64,000 bases of DNA from a virus. How positions within the stretch are numbered: position 1 is the first letter of the stretch; the number at the start of each line of letters is the position of its first letter. This document shows, piece after piece, positions 32,686 to 38,282 of the stretch. The notes under the pieces were generated by a model, which ran no database searches, had not been told where the DNA came from, and saw only the letters and a program-made list of their open reading frames with translations. A program made the translations under genes and the position numbers. The stretch covers positions 1 through 64,000 of IMG/VR virus record IMGVR_UViG_3300032315_001401; one strand, written 5' to 3'.

Positions 32686-33156
32686 CTACTGAAACAAATA
32701 GTCCTTCCATTCAAAAACTTTTGTTTTCTGAATATCAAGTATCACTCTACTAATTGGTGCTTGTGGAATACTCTTTAAGACCATATTAGTCTCTTTAAGA
32801 AGTTTATTTCCTTTTTTAAGATTACAAGATGTGCAACAAGCAACTAAATTATCCCAAGTATCTTGACCACCTTTTGATCGGGGAATTATGTGGTCAATTG
32901 TAAGGTCATTTTTAGACCCACAATACTGACATTCATAATCATCCCGTTTATAGATGAGAGCTCTCGTTGGGTAATCTGATCTTCCATAGGAAAATGGAAT
33001 TTTCACATAATTCACCAAACGAATAATTCTCTTGGAGATAAGTTTTGCTTTCTGTTTAAAAAGTAAAACAATTGCACGTTTCCAATTAGTGAAGTGTAGT
33101 GGCTCGTAAGAACTATTCAAAACTAGTATAGTTGAGTATGGTTCTACTAATTCCAT
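32686..33156 (-). CDS. HNH endonuclease of cyanobacterial type, 156 aa
   Basis: Starts MELVEPYSTILVLNSSYEPL; LNSSYEPLHFTNWKRAIVLL is the N-terminal block of common cyanobacterial HNH proteins, then CQYCGSKNDLTIDHIIPRSK and CCTSCNLKKGNKLL form the HNH site. Located between tRNA genes. The longer frame upstream crosses tRNA-Arg and is rejected as the start. Confidence 0.85.
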   Translation of the reverse strand: MELVEPYSTILVLNSSYEPLHFTNWKRAIVLLFKQKAKLISKRIIRLVNYVKIPFSYGRSDYPTRALIYKRDDYECQYCGSKNDLTIDHIIPRSKGGQDTWDNLVACCTSCNLKKGNKLLKETNMVLKSIPQAPISRVILDIQKTKVFEWKDYLFQ

Positions 33157-33179
33157 TTTCCTATCACACCTCTCGTTGC

Positions 33180-33186
33180 TATTTAG
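33180..33186 (-). promoter_or_regulatory. Possible late promoter CTAAATA of the HNH gene
   Basis: 24 nt before the ATG at 33156 and 11 nt after the tRNA-Arg 3' end. Confidence 0.4.
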
Positions 33187-33197
33187 ATTTAAATGGC

Positions 33198-33270
33198 ACC
33201 CTCTGCAAGATTCGAACTTGCGACTTCTTGGTTCGTAGCCAAGCACTCTGGTCCACTGAGTTAAGAGGGC
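33198..33270 (-). tRNA. tRNA-Arg(ACG)
   Basis: GCCCTCT/AGAGGGT acceptor, anticodon arm CTTGG-CTACGAA-CCAAG, T-loop TTCGAAT. Confidence 0.92.
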
Positions 33271-33274
33271 AGGC

Positions 33275-33345
33275 GAAGGATGAGGGACTTGAACCCCCAC
33301 TAACGGTTTTGGAGACCGTCGTGCTACCAATTACACCAATCCAAC
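33275..33345 (-). tRNA. tRNA-Trp(CCA)
   Basis: Anticodon arm ACGGT-CTCCAAA-ACCGT, T-arm GGGGG-TTCAAGT-CCCTC. The acceptor GTTGGAT/ATCCTTC has two mismatches, so maturation may be poor. Confidence 0.82.
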
Positions 33346-33349
33346 AAGG

Positions 33350-33423
33350 TGTCCGTGAGAGGACTCGAACCTCCAACAAATAGATCCTTAGTCTATTGCC
33401 TCTTCCAATTGGGCTACACGGAC
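33350..33423 (-). tRNA. tRNA with AAG anticodon (nominally Leu), short variable arm
   Basis: GTCCGTG/CACGGAC acceptor, anticodon arm ATAGA-CTAAGGA-TCTAT, 5-nt variable loop, T-loop TTCGAGT, discriminator A. Bacterial tRNA-Leu normally has a long variable arm and no A34, so identity is doubtful. Confidence 0.7.
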
Positions 33424-33426
33424 GAG

Positions 33427-33498
33427 TTCCAGAACTAGGATTCGAACCTAGATAAACTCCTTCAAAGGGAGGTGTCCTGCCAGTTAGACGATTCTGGA
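33427..33498 (-). tRNA. tRNA-Gln(TTG)
   Basis: TCCAGAA/TTCTGGA acceptor, anticodon loop CTTTGAA, T-loop TTCGAAT. Confidence 0.92.
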
Positions 33499-33503
33499 TT
33501 AGG

Positions 33504-33577
33504 AGTTCAGGGTGGGATTCGAACCCACGATAAGAAGTTTTGCAGACTTCCGCATTCGACCACTCTGCCACCTGAAC
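33504..33577 (-). tRNA. tRNA-Cys(GCA)
   Basis: GTTCAGG/CCTGAAC acceptor, anticodon loop CTGCAAA, discriminator T. Confidence 0.92.
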
Positions 33578-33579
33578 GG

Positions 33580-33651
33580 GGTGTCGTATGAGAATTGAAC
33601 TCATCTCCTCTGTTTCACAAACAGATGCCTTGACCACTAGGCTAACGACAC
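33580..33651 (-). tRNA. tRNA-His(GTG)
   Basis: GTGTCGT/ACGACAC acceptor, anticodon loop TTGTGAA, discriminator C as expected for bacterial tRNA-His. Confidence 0.92.
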
Positions 33652-33652
33652 A

Positions 33653-33724
33653 AGGCAGTAGGTAGAATTGAACTACCGACATAGAGGGTATGAATCTCTT
33701 GTTCTACCACTGAACTACACTGCC
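33653..33724 (-). tRNA. tRNA with CAT anticodon (Met or Ile2), copy 2
   Basis: GGCAGTG/TACTGCC acceptor, anticodon loop TTCATAC, T-loop TTCAATT. Two CAT tRNAs in one array suggest one is the lysidine-modified Ile tRNA. Confidence 0.8.
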
Positions 33725-33726
33725 AA

Positions 33727-33811
33727 CGGAGAGTAGAGGATTCGAACCTCTGGTGCTGTTACACACAAGACCTTTCCAAGATCTCACCATAAACCACTCG
33801 GACAACTCTCC
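33727..33811 (-). tRNA. tRNA-Ser(GGA)
   Basis: Class II, GGAGAGT/ACTCTCC acceptor, discriminator G, anticodon loop CTTGGAAAG region with GGA, long variable arm. Confidence 0.9.
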
Positions 33812-33815
33812 AAGG

Positions 33816-33898
33816 CGGAAGATGTTGGATTCGAACCAACGGAGGTTTTATCCTCACGGTTTAGCAAACCGCTGCATTAACCGCTCTGCCAATCTTCC
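33816..33898 (-). tRNA. tRNA-Ser(GCT)
   Basis: Class II, GGAAGAT/ATCTTCC acceptor, discriminator G, anticodon loop TTTGCTAAA region with GCT, long variable arm. Confidence 0.9.
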
Positions 33899-33903
33899 AA
33901 GTA

Positions 33904-33992
33904 GGGAGAGGGTGGAATCGAACCACCATTGCCAATGGACGGAATCGAACCGTCTCTGATACCGTCGTATCCACCATCCAAGGTGCTCTCCC
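33904..33992 (-). tRNA. tRNA-like chimera with two T-arm-like hairpins; possibly tRNA-Ser(CGA)
   Basis: 89 nt: GGGAGAG/CTCTCCC acceptor closes CACC-TTGGAT-GGTG, GATAC-GACG-GTATC, GACGG-TTCGATT-CCGTC, the palindrome CCATTGCCAATGG, and GGTGG-TTCGATT-CCACC. If the first TTCGATT arm serves as anticodon arm the anticodon is CGA (Ser) and a 14-nt hairpin is inserted between D-arm and anticodon arm; otherwise it is a fusion of two tRNA 3' halves. Confidence 0.6.
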
Positions 33993-33995
33993 AAG

Positions 33996-34067
33996 TGGAA
34001 CCGACAAGATTTGAACTTGTGACCGCTCGGTTATCAGCCGAGTGCTCTACCACTGAGCTACGGTTCC
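33996..34067 (-). tRNA. tRNA-Ile(GAT)
   Basis: GGAACCG/CGGTTCC acceptor, anticodon arm CTCGG-CTGATAA-CCGAG, T-loop TTCAAAT. Confidence 0.92.
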
Positions 34068-34187
34068 ATCAAGGTAGGGGTCGATATCAACAACCTACCA
34101 GTTTCAGTTTTCGGACTGAAAAACCTATCACTAACCAACCGAAGTTTCATAACGGAGGAAGTGAATCTCCGTGACCATAAGGTCAAG
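34068..34187 (-). other. Spacer with a degenerate tRNA-like fold
   Basis: 120 nt, no gene. Minus strand shows a T-arm-like GGTTG-TTGATAT-CGACC, a TTCAG/CTGAA stem and CGGAG/CTCCG and GACC/GGTC hairpins. The acceptor is imperfect, so this looks like a decayed tRNA plus hairpins. Confidence 0.35.
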
Positions 34188-34261
34188 AGGGAACAATCGG
34201 ATTTGAACCGATAACACCTTGATCTTCAATCAAGTGCTCTACCAATTGGAGCTATGTTCCC
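34188..34261 (-). tRNA. tRNA-Phe(GAA)
   Basis: GGGAACA/TGTTCCC acceptor, anticodon arm CTTGA-TTGAAGA-TCAAG, T-loop TTCAAAT. Confidence 0.92.
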
Positions 34262-34264
34262 AAG

Positions 34265-34336
34265 TCCAGAAGGTTGGATTTGAACCAACGTCCTCACCGC
34301 CCCAAACGGTGCCGTCTACCGCTGACTTACTCCTGG
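34265..34336 (-). tRNA. tRNA-Pro(TGG), copy 2
   Basis: Same acceptor, D-arm and anticodon arm as the copy at 28073; differs in the variable loop and T-loop (TTCAAAT instead of TTCGATC). Confidence 0.9.
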
Positions 34337-34340
34337 ATGG

Positions 34341-34412
34341 TAGTCTCGAAGGGATTTGAACCCTCGTTTTTGCTGTGAAAGAGCAACGTCCTAACCATTA
34401 GACGACGAGACC
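34341..34412 (-). tRNA. tRNA-Glu(TTC)
   Basis: GGTCTCG/CGAGACT acceptor, anticodon arm TTGCT-CTTTCAC-AGCAA, T-loop TTCAAAT. Confidence 0.92.
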
Positions 34413-34460
34413 TTGATGCTACAACCACCAAGGAGGGACACTCCATCGGCAGCGTAGCAA
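34413..34460 (-). other. Hairpin spacer between tRNA-Glu and tRNA-Asp
   Basis: 48 nt able to form TGCTAC/GTAGCA enclosing GGAG/CTCC. No gene seen. Confidence 0.3.
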
Positions 34461-34533
34461 CGACCCTAACGGGATTCGAACCCGTGATACCACCGTGACA
34501 GGGTAGCGTGATAGACCACTTCACTATAGGGTC
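34461..34533 (-). tRNA. tRNA-Asp(GTC)
   Basis: GACCCTA/TAGGGTC acceptor, anticodon loop CTGTCAC, T-loop TTCGAAT. Confidence 0.92.
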
Positions 34534-34550
34534 AAGAGCACAATCCACTA

Positions 34551-34566
34551 CCAATGGTATCATTGG
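34551..34566 (-). repeat. Perfect 16-nt hairpin between tRNA-Asp and tRNA-Tyr
   Basis: CCAATG-GTAT-CATTGG; the CCAATG/CATTGG arms also occur in the palindrome inside the 33904 tRNA-like element. Confidence 0.5.
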
Positions 34567-34579
34567 GCAGATCATGCAG

Positions 34580-34670
34580 TGGGAGAGGAGGGAATTGAAC
34601 CCCCGATGGTTCCGATGTAACGGTTTTACAGACCGCAGCCACACATATTGCCAACAGTAGCCACTCTCCC
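34580..34670 (-). tRNA. tRNA-Tyr(GTA) with an expanded D-arm
   Basis: GGGAGAG/CTCTCCC acceptor, anticodon arm GCGGT-CTGTAAA-ACCGT, long variable arm as in bacterial Tyr, T-loop TTCAATT. The stretch between acceptor and anticodon stem is about 27 nt instead of about 20 and contains TTGGCAAT, also found in the 33904 element. Confidence 0.82.
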
Positions 34671-34673
34671 AGA

Positions 34674-34742
34674 TAGGTTCAATTGAGTTACGGCACTGAG
34701 AAGCATTAGATCTCCCCCAAGAGTCCGTTTCAAGAGAACCTA
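34674..34742 (-). ncRNA. Candidate small stable RNA between tRNA-Tyr and tRNA-Lys
   Basis: 69 nt closed by a perfect 7-bp helix TAGGTTC/GAACCTA, with inner ACGG/CCGT, CTC/GAG and GAGA/TCTC stems but no T-arm or anticodon arm. Its tRNA-like size and closing stem without tRNA interior recall the stable RNAs C and D of the T4 tRNA cluster. Confidence 0.45.
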
Positions 34743-34743
34743 A

Positions 34744-34815
34744 TGGGACATCTCGGATTCGAACCGAGGACTAACCGGTTAAAAGCCGGATACTCTACCG
34801 CTGAGTTAATGTCCC
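34744..34815 (-). tRNA. tRNA-Lys(TTT)
   Basis: GGGACAT/ATGTCCC acceptor, anticodon loop CTTTTAA, T-loop TTCGAAT. Confidence 0.93.
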
Positions 34816-34948
34816 ACATAATATGGATAAATATTCGGTTGTCTAGGTTCGGTGTGGTCTCTCTCGACCACTTGATTAGAATACCACCGTTTGGTCTCTG
34901 GGGGGAGATTGGTGGACACTTAGGAAACTGTCACAAGCAACAAAAAAG
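34816..34948 (-). other. Structured leader of the tRNA array
   Basis: No gene. Minus strand carries the hairpin GTGGTC-GAGAGA-GACCAC and a CCACC/GGTGG helix. Lies between the terminator at 34949-34976 and tRNA-Lys, where the array transcript should begin; no clear promoter was found. Confidence 0.35.
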
Positions 34949-34976
34949 GGGAGGAAACTTTTGGTTTCTCTCCCCT
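34949..34976 (-). terminator. Strong terminator, usable on both strands
   Basis: GGGGAG-x-GAAAC / GTTTC-CTCCCC stem with one bulge; minus strand continues TTTTTT. Ends the 33-residue gene. Confidence 0.8.
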
Positions 34977-35002
34977 GTCTTTTTGCTTTTATGGATTACA
35001 TC

Positions 35003-35104
35003 TTACATAAGACTTTCCATATCCGCAAACAGGGGAGCACCCTCAATATGCCAATAGCGGCAATCGAGAATACTAAACTGTTTTGTGGGCATTGGGAAAG
35101 TCAT
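35003..35104 (-). CDS. Autonomous 33-residue protein
   Basis: MTFPMPTKQFSILDCRYWHI followed by EGAPLFADMESLM. It has its own promoter (TTGACT-N17-TATAAA that also reads TATAAATA, 35126-35156) and its own terminator, isolated within the tRNA array. Function unknown. Confidence 0.6.
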   Translation of the reverse strand: MTFPMPTKQFSILDCRYWHIEGAPLFADMESLM

Positions 35105-35125
35105 TGTTTTCGACCTAAGTGTTTT

Positions 35126-35156
35126 TATTTATAAGACTTTTTTTTCAAAAAGTCAA
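35126..35156 (-). promoter_or_regulatory. Dual promoter: TTGACT-N17-TATAAA overlapping TATAAATA, with hairpin
   Basis: TATAAATA at 35126-35133 coincides with the -10; -35 TTGACT at 35151-35156. The spacer is a hairpin GACTTTTT-GAAA-AAAAAGTC (35135-35154). Confidence 0.6.
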
Positions 35157-35157
35157 G

Positions 35158-35231
35158 CGTCTCAGGTTGGATTCGAACCAACGGCTAACCGCTTAGAAGG
35201 CGGATACTCTTGTCCACTGAGTTACTGAGAC
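35158..35231 (-). tRNA. tRNA-Arg(TCT)
   Basis: GTCTCAG/CTGAGAC acceptor, anticodon arm ending CTTCTAA loop, T-loop TTCGAAT. Confidence 0.92.
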
Positions 35232-35306
35232 ATAAAGTAGGTTCCTATCGCCGCCACTCCTGAACCTACCGAAGGGGAGTGTCGCAGTTGATTTCTCAAC
35301 CCTGAT

Positions 35307-35335
35307 ATTATAAGGTATTAAGGGTCGCTCGTCAA
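35307..35335 (-). promoter_or_regulatory. Promoter TTGACG-N17-TATAAT of tRNA-Arg(TCT)
   Basis: -35 at 35330-35335, just inside the histone-like gene's end; -10 at 35307-35312. Confidence 0.72.
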
Positions 35336-35520
35336 GCCTTTTCTTCCTTACGGGCGTTCTTTTCTTCAGTGATTTCGGTTCTACGGGCTTTGACCAGTTT
35401 GGCGACTTCCTGAAGTGCTTTACGAGCACGAGTGCCTGCTGCATTGTTTCCAGCAACAAACTTTTCGTCTTCTACTTTCCACGCTTCAACAGCATTCAGT
35501 AGTTCTTGTGATACGGACAT
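35332..35520 (-). CDS. Histone H1-like (Hc1-type) small basic protein, 62 aa
   Basis: MSVSQELLNAVEAWKVEDEK leads into GNNAAGTRARKALQEVAKLV and a basic KARRTEITEEKNARKEEKA tail. The G-N-x-A-A-x-R-x-R-K-A-L block is the signature of bacterial Hc1-like nucleoid proteins. ATG at 35520 chosen: GGAG lies 8 nt upstream. Probably binds DNA; could condense host or phage DNA. Confidence 0.72.
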   Translation of the reverse strand: MSVSQELLNAVEAWKVEDEKFVAGNNAAGTRARKALQEVAKLVKARRTEITEEKNARKEEKA

Positions 35521-35553
35521 AATAATCTCCAAAAATAAGATATGTTTATATAG

Positions 35554-35961
35554 TTAATTTTTAGGGCAATCATCAACCCAAGGAGCACAGATTCTCATTT
35601 CTCCTCCTAAAAGTCTTGATTCTCCTGTTTGAAGATTTGGATCAATTGGTTTTTCAGAATATCTTGGTCGATATTTTTGATCCGCTTCTTGAATAATTCT
35701 ATCATACTCTGGAGTTACATCACGAATTGCTTTGTCTACATCTCTTACAATTCTTCGATTCAACTTTTCAGGGTCCTTGATAATAAACTCATTTAAAATA
35801 GTTTGCGGAAAATATTTTCTTTGAATTTCATCTAGTAAATCCCAAAGACCATTTTCCGACACTCCAGTGCATTGTGAGAGTGCTGCAATAATAGAAGATA
35901 ATGCAATTCCTATAATTGCATATTGCTTTATATCCGGTTTCTTTTTACCAAACTTAAACAT
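35554..35961 (-). CDS. Membrane-anchored hypothetical protein, 135 aa
   Basis: Basic N-terminus MFKFGKKKPDIK then one hydrophobic helix YAIIGIALSSIIAALSQCTG, then a soluble domain with Cys near the end (MRICAPWVDDCPKN). Topology like an inner-membrane-anchored spanin or a minor virion protein; the nearby lysozymes make a lysis role possible but unproven. Confidence 0.6.
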   Translation of the reverse strand: MFKFGKKKPDIKQYAIIGIALSSIIAALSQCTGVSENGLWDLLDEIQRKYFPQTILNEFIIKDPEKLNRRIVRDVDKAIRDVTPEYDRIIQEADQKYRPRYSEKPIDPNLQTGESRLLGGEMRICAPWVDDCPKN

Positions 35962-35967
35962 AAAAGA

Positions 35968-36174
35968 TTAAAATGACAAATCACTTCTCTTTACTCTGGA
36001 TTTCATTGCTCGTTGTCTTTGATTATGCCTTGTAGATGCTTCAAAATCTCCTTTCTGCGATGCTTCCTTTTCTGACTTTTTAGCAGCAGTCATTTGTTTT
36101 TTGATGCGGTTTTCTTTTTCCTTACTCATTCCTTGATAGGACATTTCTGAAATAAAATCTTTAAAAGTTTTCAT
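35968..36174 (-). CDS. Capsid-targeted internal-head-like basic protein, 68 aa
   Basis: N-terminus MKTFKDFISEMSYQGMSKEK closely matches the capsid-targeting sequence of T4 internal proteins (MKTYQEFIAE), including I-x-E where the T4 gp21 protease cuts. The rest is very basic (ENRIKKQMTAAKKSEKEASQ ... RVKRSDLSF), as expected of a DNA-associated packaged protein. Behind an AATAAATA late-type motif. Function as an injected internal protein is inferred. Confidence 0.72.
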   Translation of the reverse strand: MKTFKDFISEMSYQGMSKEKENRIKKQMTAAKKSEKEASQKGDFEASTRHNQRQRAMKSRVKRSDLSF

Positions 36175-36208
36175 TTGAATAAAAAGAGGAGGTTTATGGC
36201 ACTCCCCC

Positions 36209-36216
36209 TATTTATT
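36209..36216 (-). promoter_or_regulatory. Late-type promoter AATAAATA
   Basis: 35 nt before the ATG at 36174; followed by an imperfect G/C-rich hairpin and a T-run. Confidence 0.45.
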
Positions 36217-36224
36217 CTATTGTA

Positions 36225-36305
36225 TCAAACTTCTACCTTGATCAGACGGGATGCATAATCATAAGCATAAGATGTGCGAGCACCATGATATCCCCAACCA
36301 ATTAT
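36225..36305 (-). pseudogene. Tail of a lysozyme gene, 26 codons, detached
   Basis: Reads IIGWGYHGARTSYAYDYASR plus LIKVEV and stop, against ISWGHHGARTDYAYNYANK plus LVLADA and stop at the end of the lysozyme gene at 37450. No start and in a different frame from the preceding gene, so it is a duplicated or displaced 3' end. Confidence 0.8.
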
Positions 36306-36673
36306 CCAAGAATACTTTCTCTCCAATCTTCACTCATATTCACCATAATGACTTCTGCTTGTTCTTGTGTTTCAGCATAACCTTCATCAAGGAGATGTGA
36401 GAGGATGATGTCGTAAATATCTACTTGTTCTTGAGTTTTTTTCATATTTCTTTCACTTTTAGACATTTTTCCAGTCATACTACCAAAATTTGTAGTGCCC
36501 AACATTCCATATTGTTTATTACCAAAAAATGAGGGATTTTGTTTTGCTTTTCTTACTGTTGGTTTTTCCTGTCCCACTTTTTCAGGATTTATTTTCTTTT
36601 TGTAATCATTCCCTTCTTTCATAACAACTTCCATATATGCTTCTTGAAGATTGCGAAGTTCTTGTGAGTTCAT
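36302..36673 (-). CDS. Head-associated-type protein with L-x-E-A-Y N-terminus, 123 aa
   Basis: Begins MNSQELRNLQEAYMEVVMKE; NLQEAY parallels NLMEAY of the 40433 gene and presents an L-x-E-A site like those cut by the T4 prohead protease. The C-terminal 40 residues (DIILSHLLDEGYAETQEQAE ... SEDWRESIL) are homologous to the end of the 40433 protein. Late promoter TATAAATA at 36693. Virion or prohead role inferred. Confidence 0.65.
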   Translation of the reverse strand: MNSQELRNLQEAYMEVVMKEGNDYKKKINPEKVGQEKPTVRKAKQNPSFFGNKQYGMLGTTNFGSMTGKMSKSERNMKKTQEQVDIYDIILSHLLDEGYAETQEQAEVIMVNMSEDWRESILG

Positions 36674-36692
36674 CTTAAAACTACTTTTTTAG

Positions 36693-36700
36693 TATTTATA
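36693..36700 (-). promoter_or_regulatory. Late promoter TATAAATA over the endonuclease stop
   Basis: The motif contains the TAA stop of the 36696 endonuclease gene; 20 nt before the ATG at 36673. Confidence 0.7.
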
Positions 36701-37346
36701 AAACTCTACCATACCGAAAACCATCTGGAACCTTATCAGTAGCATTTATATATTTATTTTCATTTCCATTCGTAATCCATTTTTTACCATAACAAGGATT
36801 TTTCTCACCAAGTTTTGCCTCAATATGTTTCCTTTTTGTCCCCGGATTTTGATGGGATTTGATTGCTGCCTGTCTATGTTTCTCAATTACTTCTGGTTGA
36901 TTGTGTGATAGTTTTCCACTTATACTTTTTTTCTTTTTAATTTCTGGATTACTCAAAGTCTTAATCAAGTTTTTTCTTGCTTTCTCTTTGAGTTCTGGAT
37001 TACTCATAGGATTATATTCTGTTTTCATCAACTCACTTCTTTTTTTGTTTGCTTCTTTACTTGGTCCTTTATTACAATAAAATCCAGTAGAAGTTTGTTT
37101 TGCTCTATTAGCAAAGTGTGGATTTTTATCTACCTCATAAAAATTATGAAGAGCACATTCTGCTTCAAGTGCCTCTTCTACACTATCAAAAGTTTCTAAA
37201 ATAATTTTTTGAGTTGGATTGAAAATTTTATCGTGAAAACTTCCAAAATAACTTACATCTTCCTCTGGAAGACAACTGCATTCTCTTTTTCCAATATAAC
37301 CTCTTCCATACTCCTCATAGGAATAATACACATAAAAGTGTTTCAT
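36696..37346 (-). CDS. GIY-YIG homing-type endonuclease with NUMOD3 repeats, 216 aa
   Basis: FYVYYSYEEYGRGYIGKREC begins a GIY-YIG-like domain (YIG present), followed by LPEEDVSYFGS, then repeated basic units (NPMSNPELKEKARKNLIKTL, SNPEIKKKKSISGKL, NPGTKRKHIEAKLG) of the NUMOD3 kind and a C-terminal WITNGNENKYI block typical of phage homing proteins. Related in its N-terminal part to the 63292 gene. Inserted between a lysozyme gene and a head-type gene; own TATAAATA promoter. Confidence 0.85.
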   Translation of the reverse strand: MKHFYVYYSYEEYGRGYIGKRECSCLPEEDVSYFGSFHDKIFNPTQKIILETFDSVEEALEAECALHNFYEVDKNPHFANRAKQTSTGFYCNKGPSKEANKKRSELMKTEYNPMSNPELKEKARKNLIKTLSNPEIKKKKSISGKLSHNQPEVIEKHRQAAIKSHQNPGTKRKHIEAKLGEKNPCYGKKWITNGNENKYINATDKVPDGFRYGRVL

Positions 37347-37374
37347 AGTTCTACTCTAACTTGTGTGGTATTAC

Positions 37375-37382
37375 TATTTATA
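37375..37382 (-). promoter_or_regulatory. Late promoter TATAAATA of the endonuclease
   Basis: 29 nt before the ATG, 7 nt after the hairpin at 37390-37407. Confidence 0.7.
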
Positions 37383-37389
37383 CAAGAAA

Positions 37390-37407
37390 GGAGTGCCGAA
37401 GCACTCC
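37390..37407 (-). terminator. Terminator of the lysozyme gene
   Basis: GGAGTGC-TTCG-GCACTCC stem with a UUCG tetraloop, then TTTCTTG on the minus strand. Confidence 0.78.
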
Positions 37408-37449
37408 AATCATACCTGAAAAGTTACCACACAAGTCAGGTAAAATTAT

Positions 37450-38091
37450 TTAGGCATCAGCAAGAACCAATTTGTTAGCATAGTTATAAGCATAATCAGT
37501 TCTCGCACCATGATGTCCCCAAGAAATCCATTTGTAGGCATAACTCATATACCTATTAATTGATTTTCCTGGAACTTTCATTTTACTTTCAATACTCTTC
37601 CACTGCGGTTCAGTAACAATATACCGAAGTTGAGTATCAAGTGTTGAAGGATTACCTCCTATTTTTTTGGCAAAATCACCCAATCCATAATAACGAGAAG
37701 CAGAAGTAAATTGAATTAGACCATAACCGCCGTAGCAATTACGATAATTCGTTCTGCTACCACCTTCGCAAATGTTAGGAACAAATGTTGATTCCTGACG
37801 AATATTGCCCATGATGGTAGCAAGGGCGTTTCTGTCTTTAATACCAAGACTCTGGAAATGTGCCAGAGCAGCATTTTCATATTCATTACACCCTTTACAA
37901 ATTAACCTTGACTCTTTAGGTTTTTCGGGAGCAACCTCGCGGATTGCTGTCTTTGATGTAGGCTCCTCTTGAACAATTGCGAAAGGTGGAGGACCATTCA
38001 CAGGTGGAGGAGGAAACACTGAAGGCAGTGATGCCGTTGTGGTTGTAACCGTTGCCAAAAGAGGCAGGGTTACTGTAAAGAAATTTTGCAT
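37450..38091 (-). CDS. Exported lysozyme/transglycosylase-like protein (phage tail lysozyme type), 213 aa
   Basis: N-terminal hydrophobic segment FTVTLPLLATVTTTTASLPS and a Pro-rich linker, then HFQSLGIKDRNALATIMGNI, RQESTFVPNICEG and YGGYGLIQFTSASRYYGLGD, the layout of the phage tail lysozyme 2 family (catalytic Glu in R-Q-E-S). Ends SWGHHGARTDYAYNYANKLV. Cuts peptidoglycan, either in the virion or exported. Promoter at 38223-38251. Confidence 0.8.
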   Translation of the reverse strand: MQNFFTVTLPLLATVTTTTASLPSVFPPPPVNGPPPFAIVQEEPTSKTAIREVAPEKPKESRLICKGCNEYENAALAHFQSLGIKDRNALATIMGNIRQESTFVPNICEGGSRTNYRNCYGGYGLIQFTSASRYYGLGDFAKKIGGNPSTLDTQLRYIVTEPQWKSIESKMKVPGKSINRYMSYAYKWISWGHHGARTDYAYNYANKLVLADA

Positions 38092-38222
38092 TTAAATTAA
38101 TTGAACTCTACATCCGTATAGAAGGGGGGGTACACCTTTTTCTCAAAAGGCACCTTCCACGGCTCTAATTGTCACGATCAAAAACTCATAATAATTACCC
38201 TGCTCATAACAGGGATTTCTTC

Positions 38223-38251
38223 ATAATAAGTTAATATTTAGTGTTTGTCAA
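38223..38251 (-). promoter_or_regulatory. Promoter TTGACA-N17-TATTAT of the lysozyme gene
   Basis: -35 at 38246-38251, -10 at 38223-38228; the spacer includes CTAAATA. Confidence 0.55.
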
Positions 38252-38274
38252 GTATGACAGTTTGTAAAGTGTCC

Positions 38275-38282
38275 CATAAATA
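38275..38282 (+). promoter_or_regulatory. Late-type promoter CATAAATA, plus strand
   Basis: 20 nt before the ATG at 38303. Confidence 0.5.

Noticed and set aside
32686-33330. Long HNH frame of 214 codons
   Set aside because: The upstream 58 codons run through tRNA-Arg; the true start is the ATG at 33156 with an upstream AGG.
33179-33682. 167-codon open frame across the tRNA array
   Set aside because: It crosses five tRNA genes and shows no domain; tRNA genes without stops create such frames.
34743-35057. 104-codon plus-strand frame
   Set aside because: Overlaps tRNA-Lys, the terminator and the 33-residue gene; no ribosome-binding site or family.
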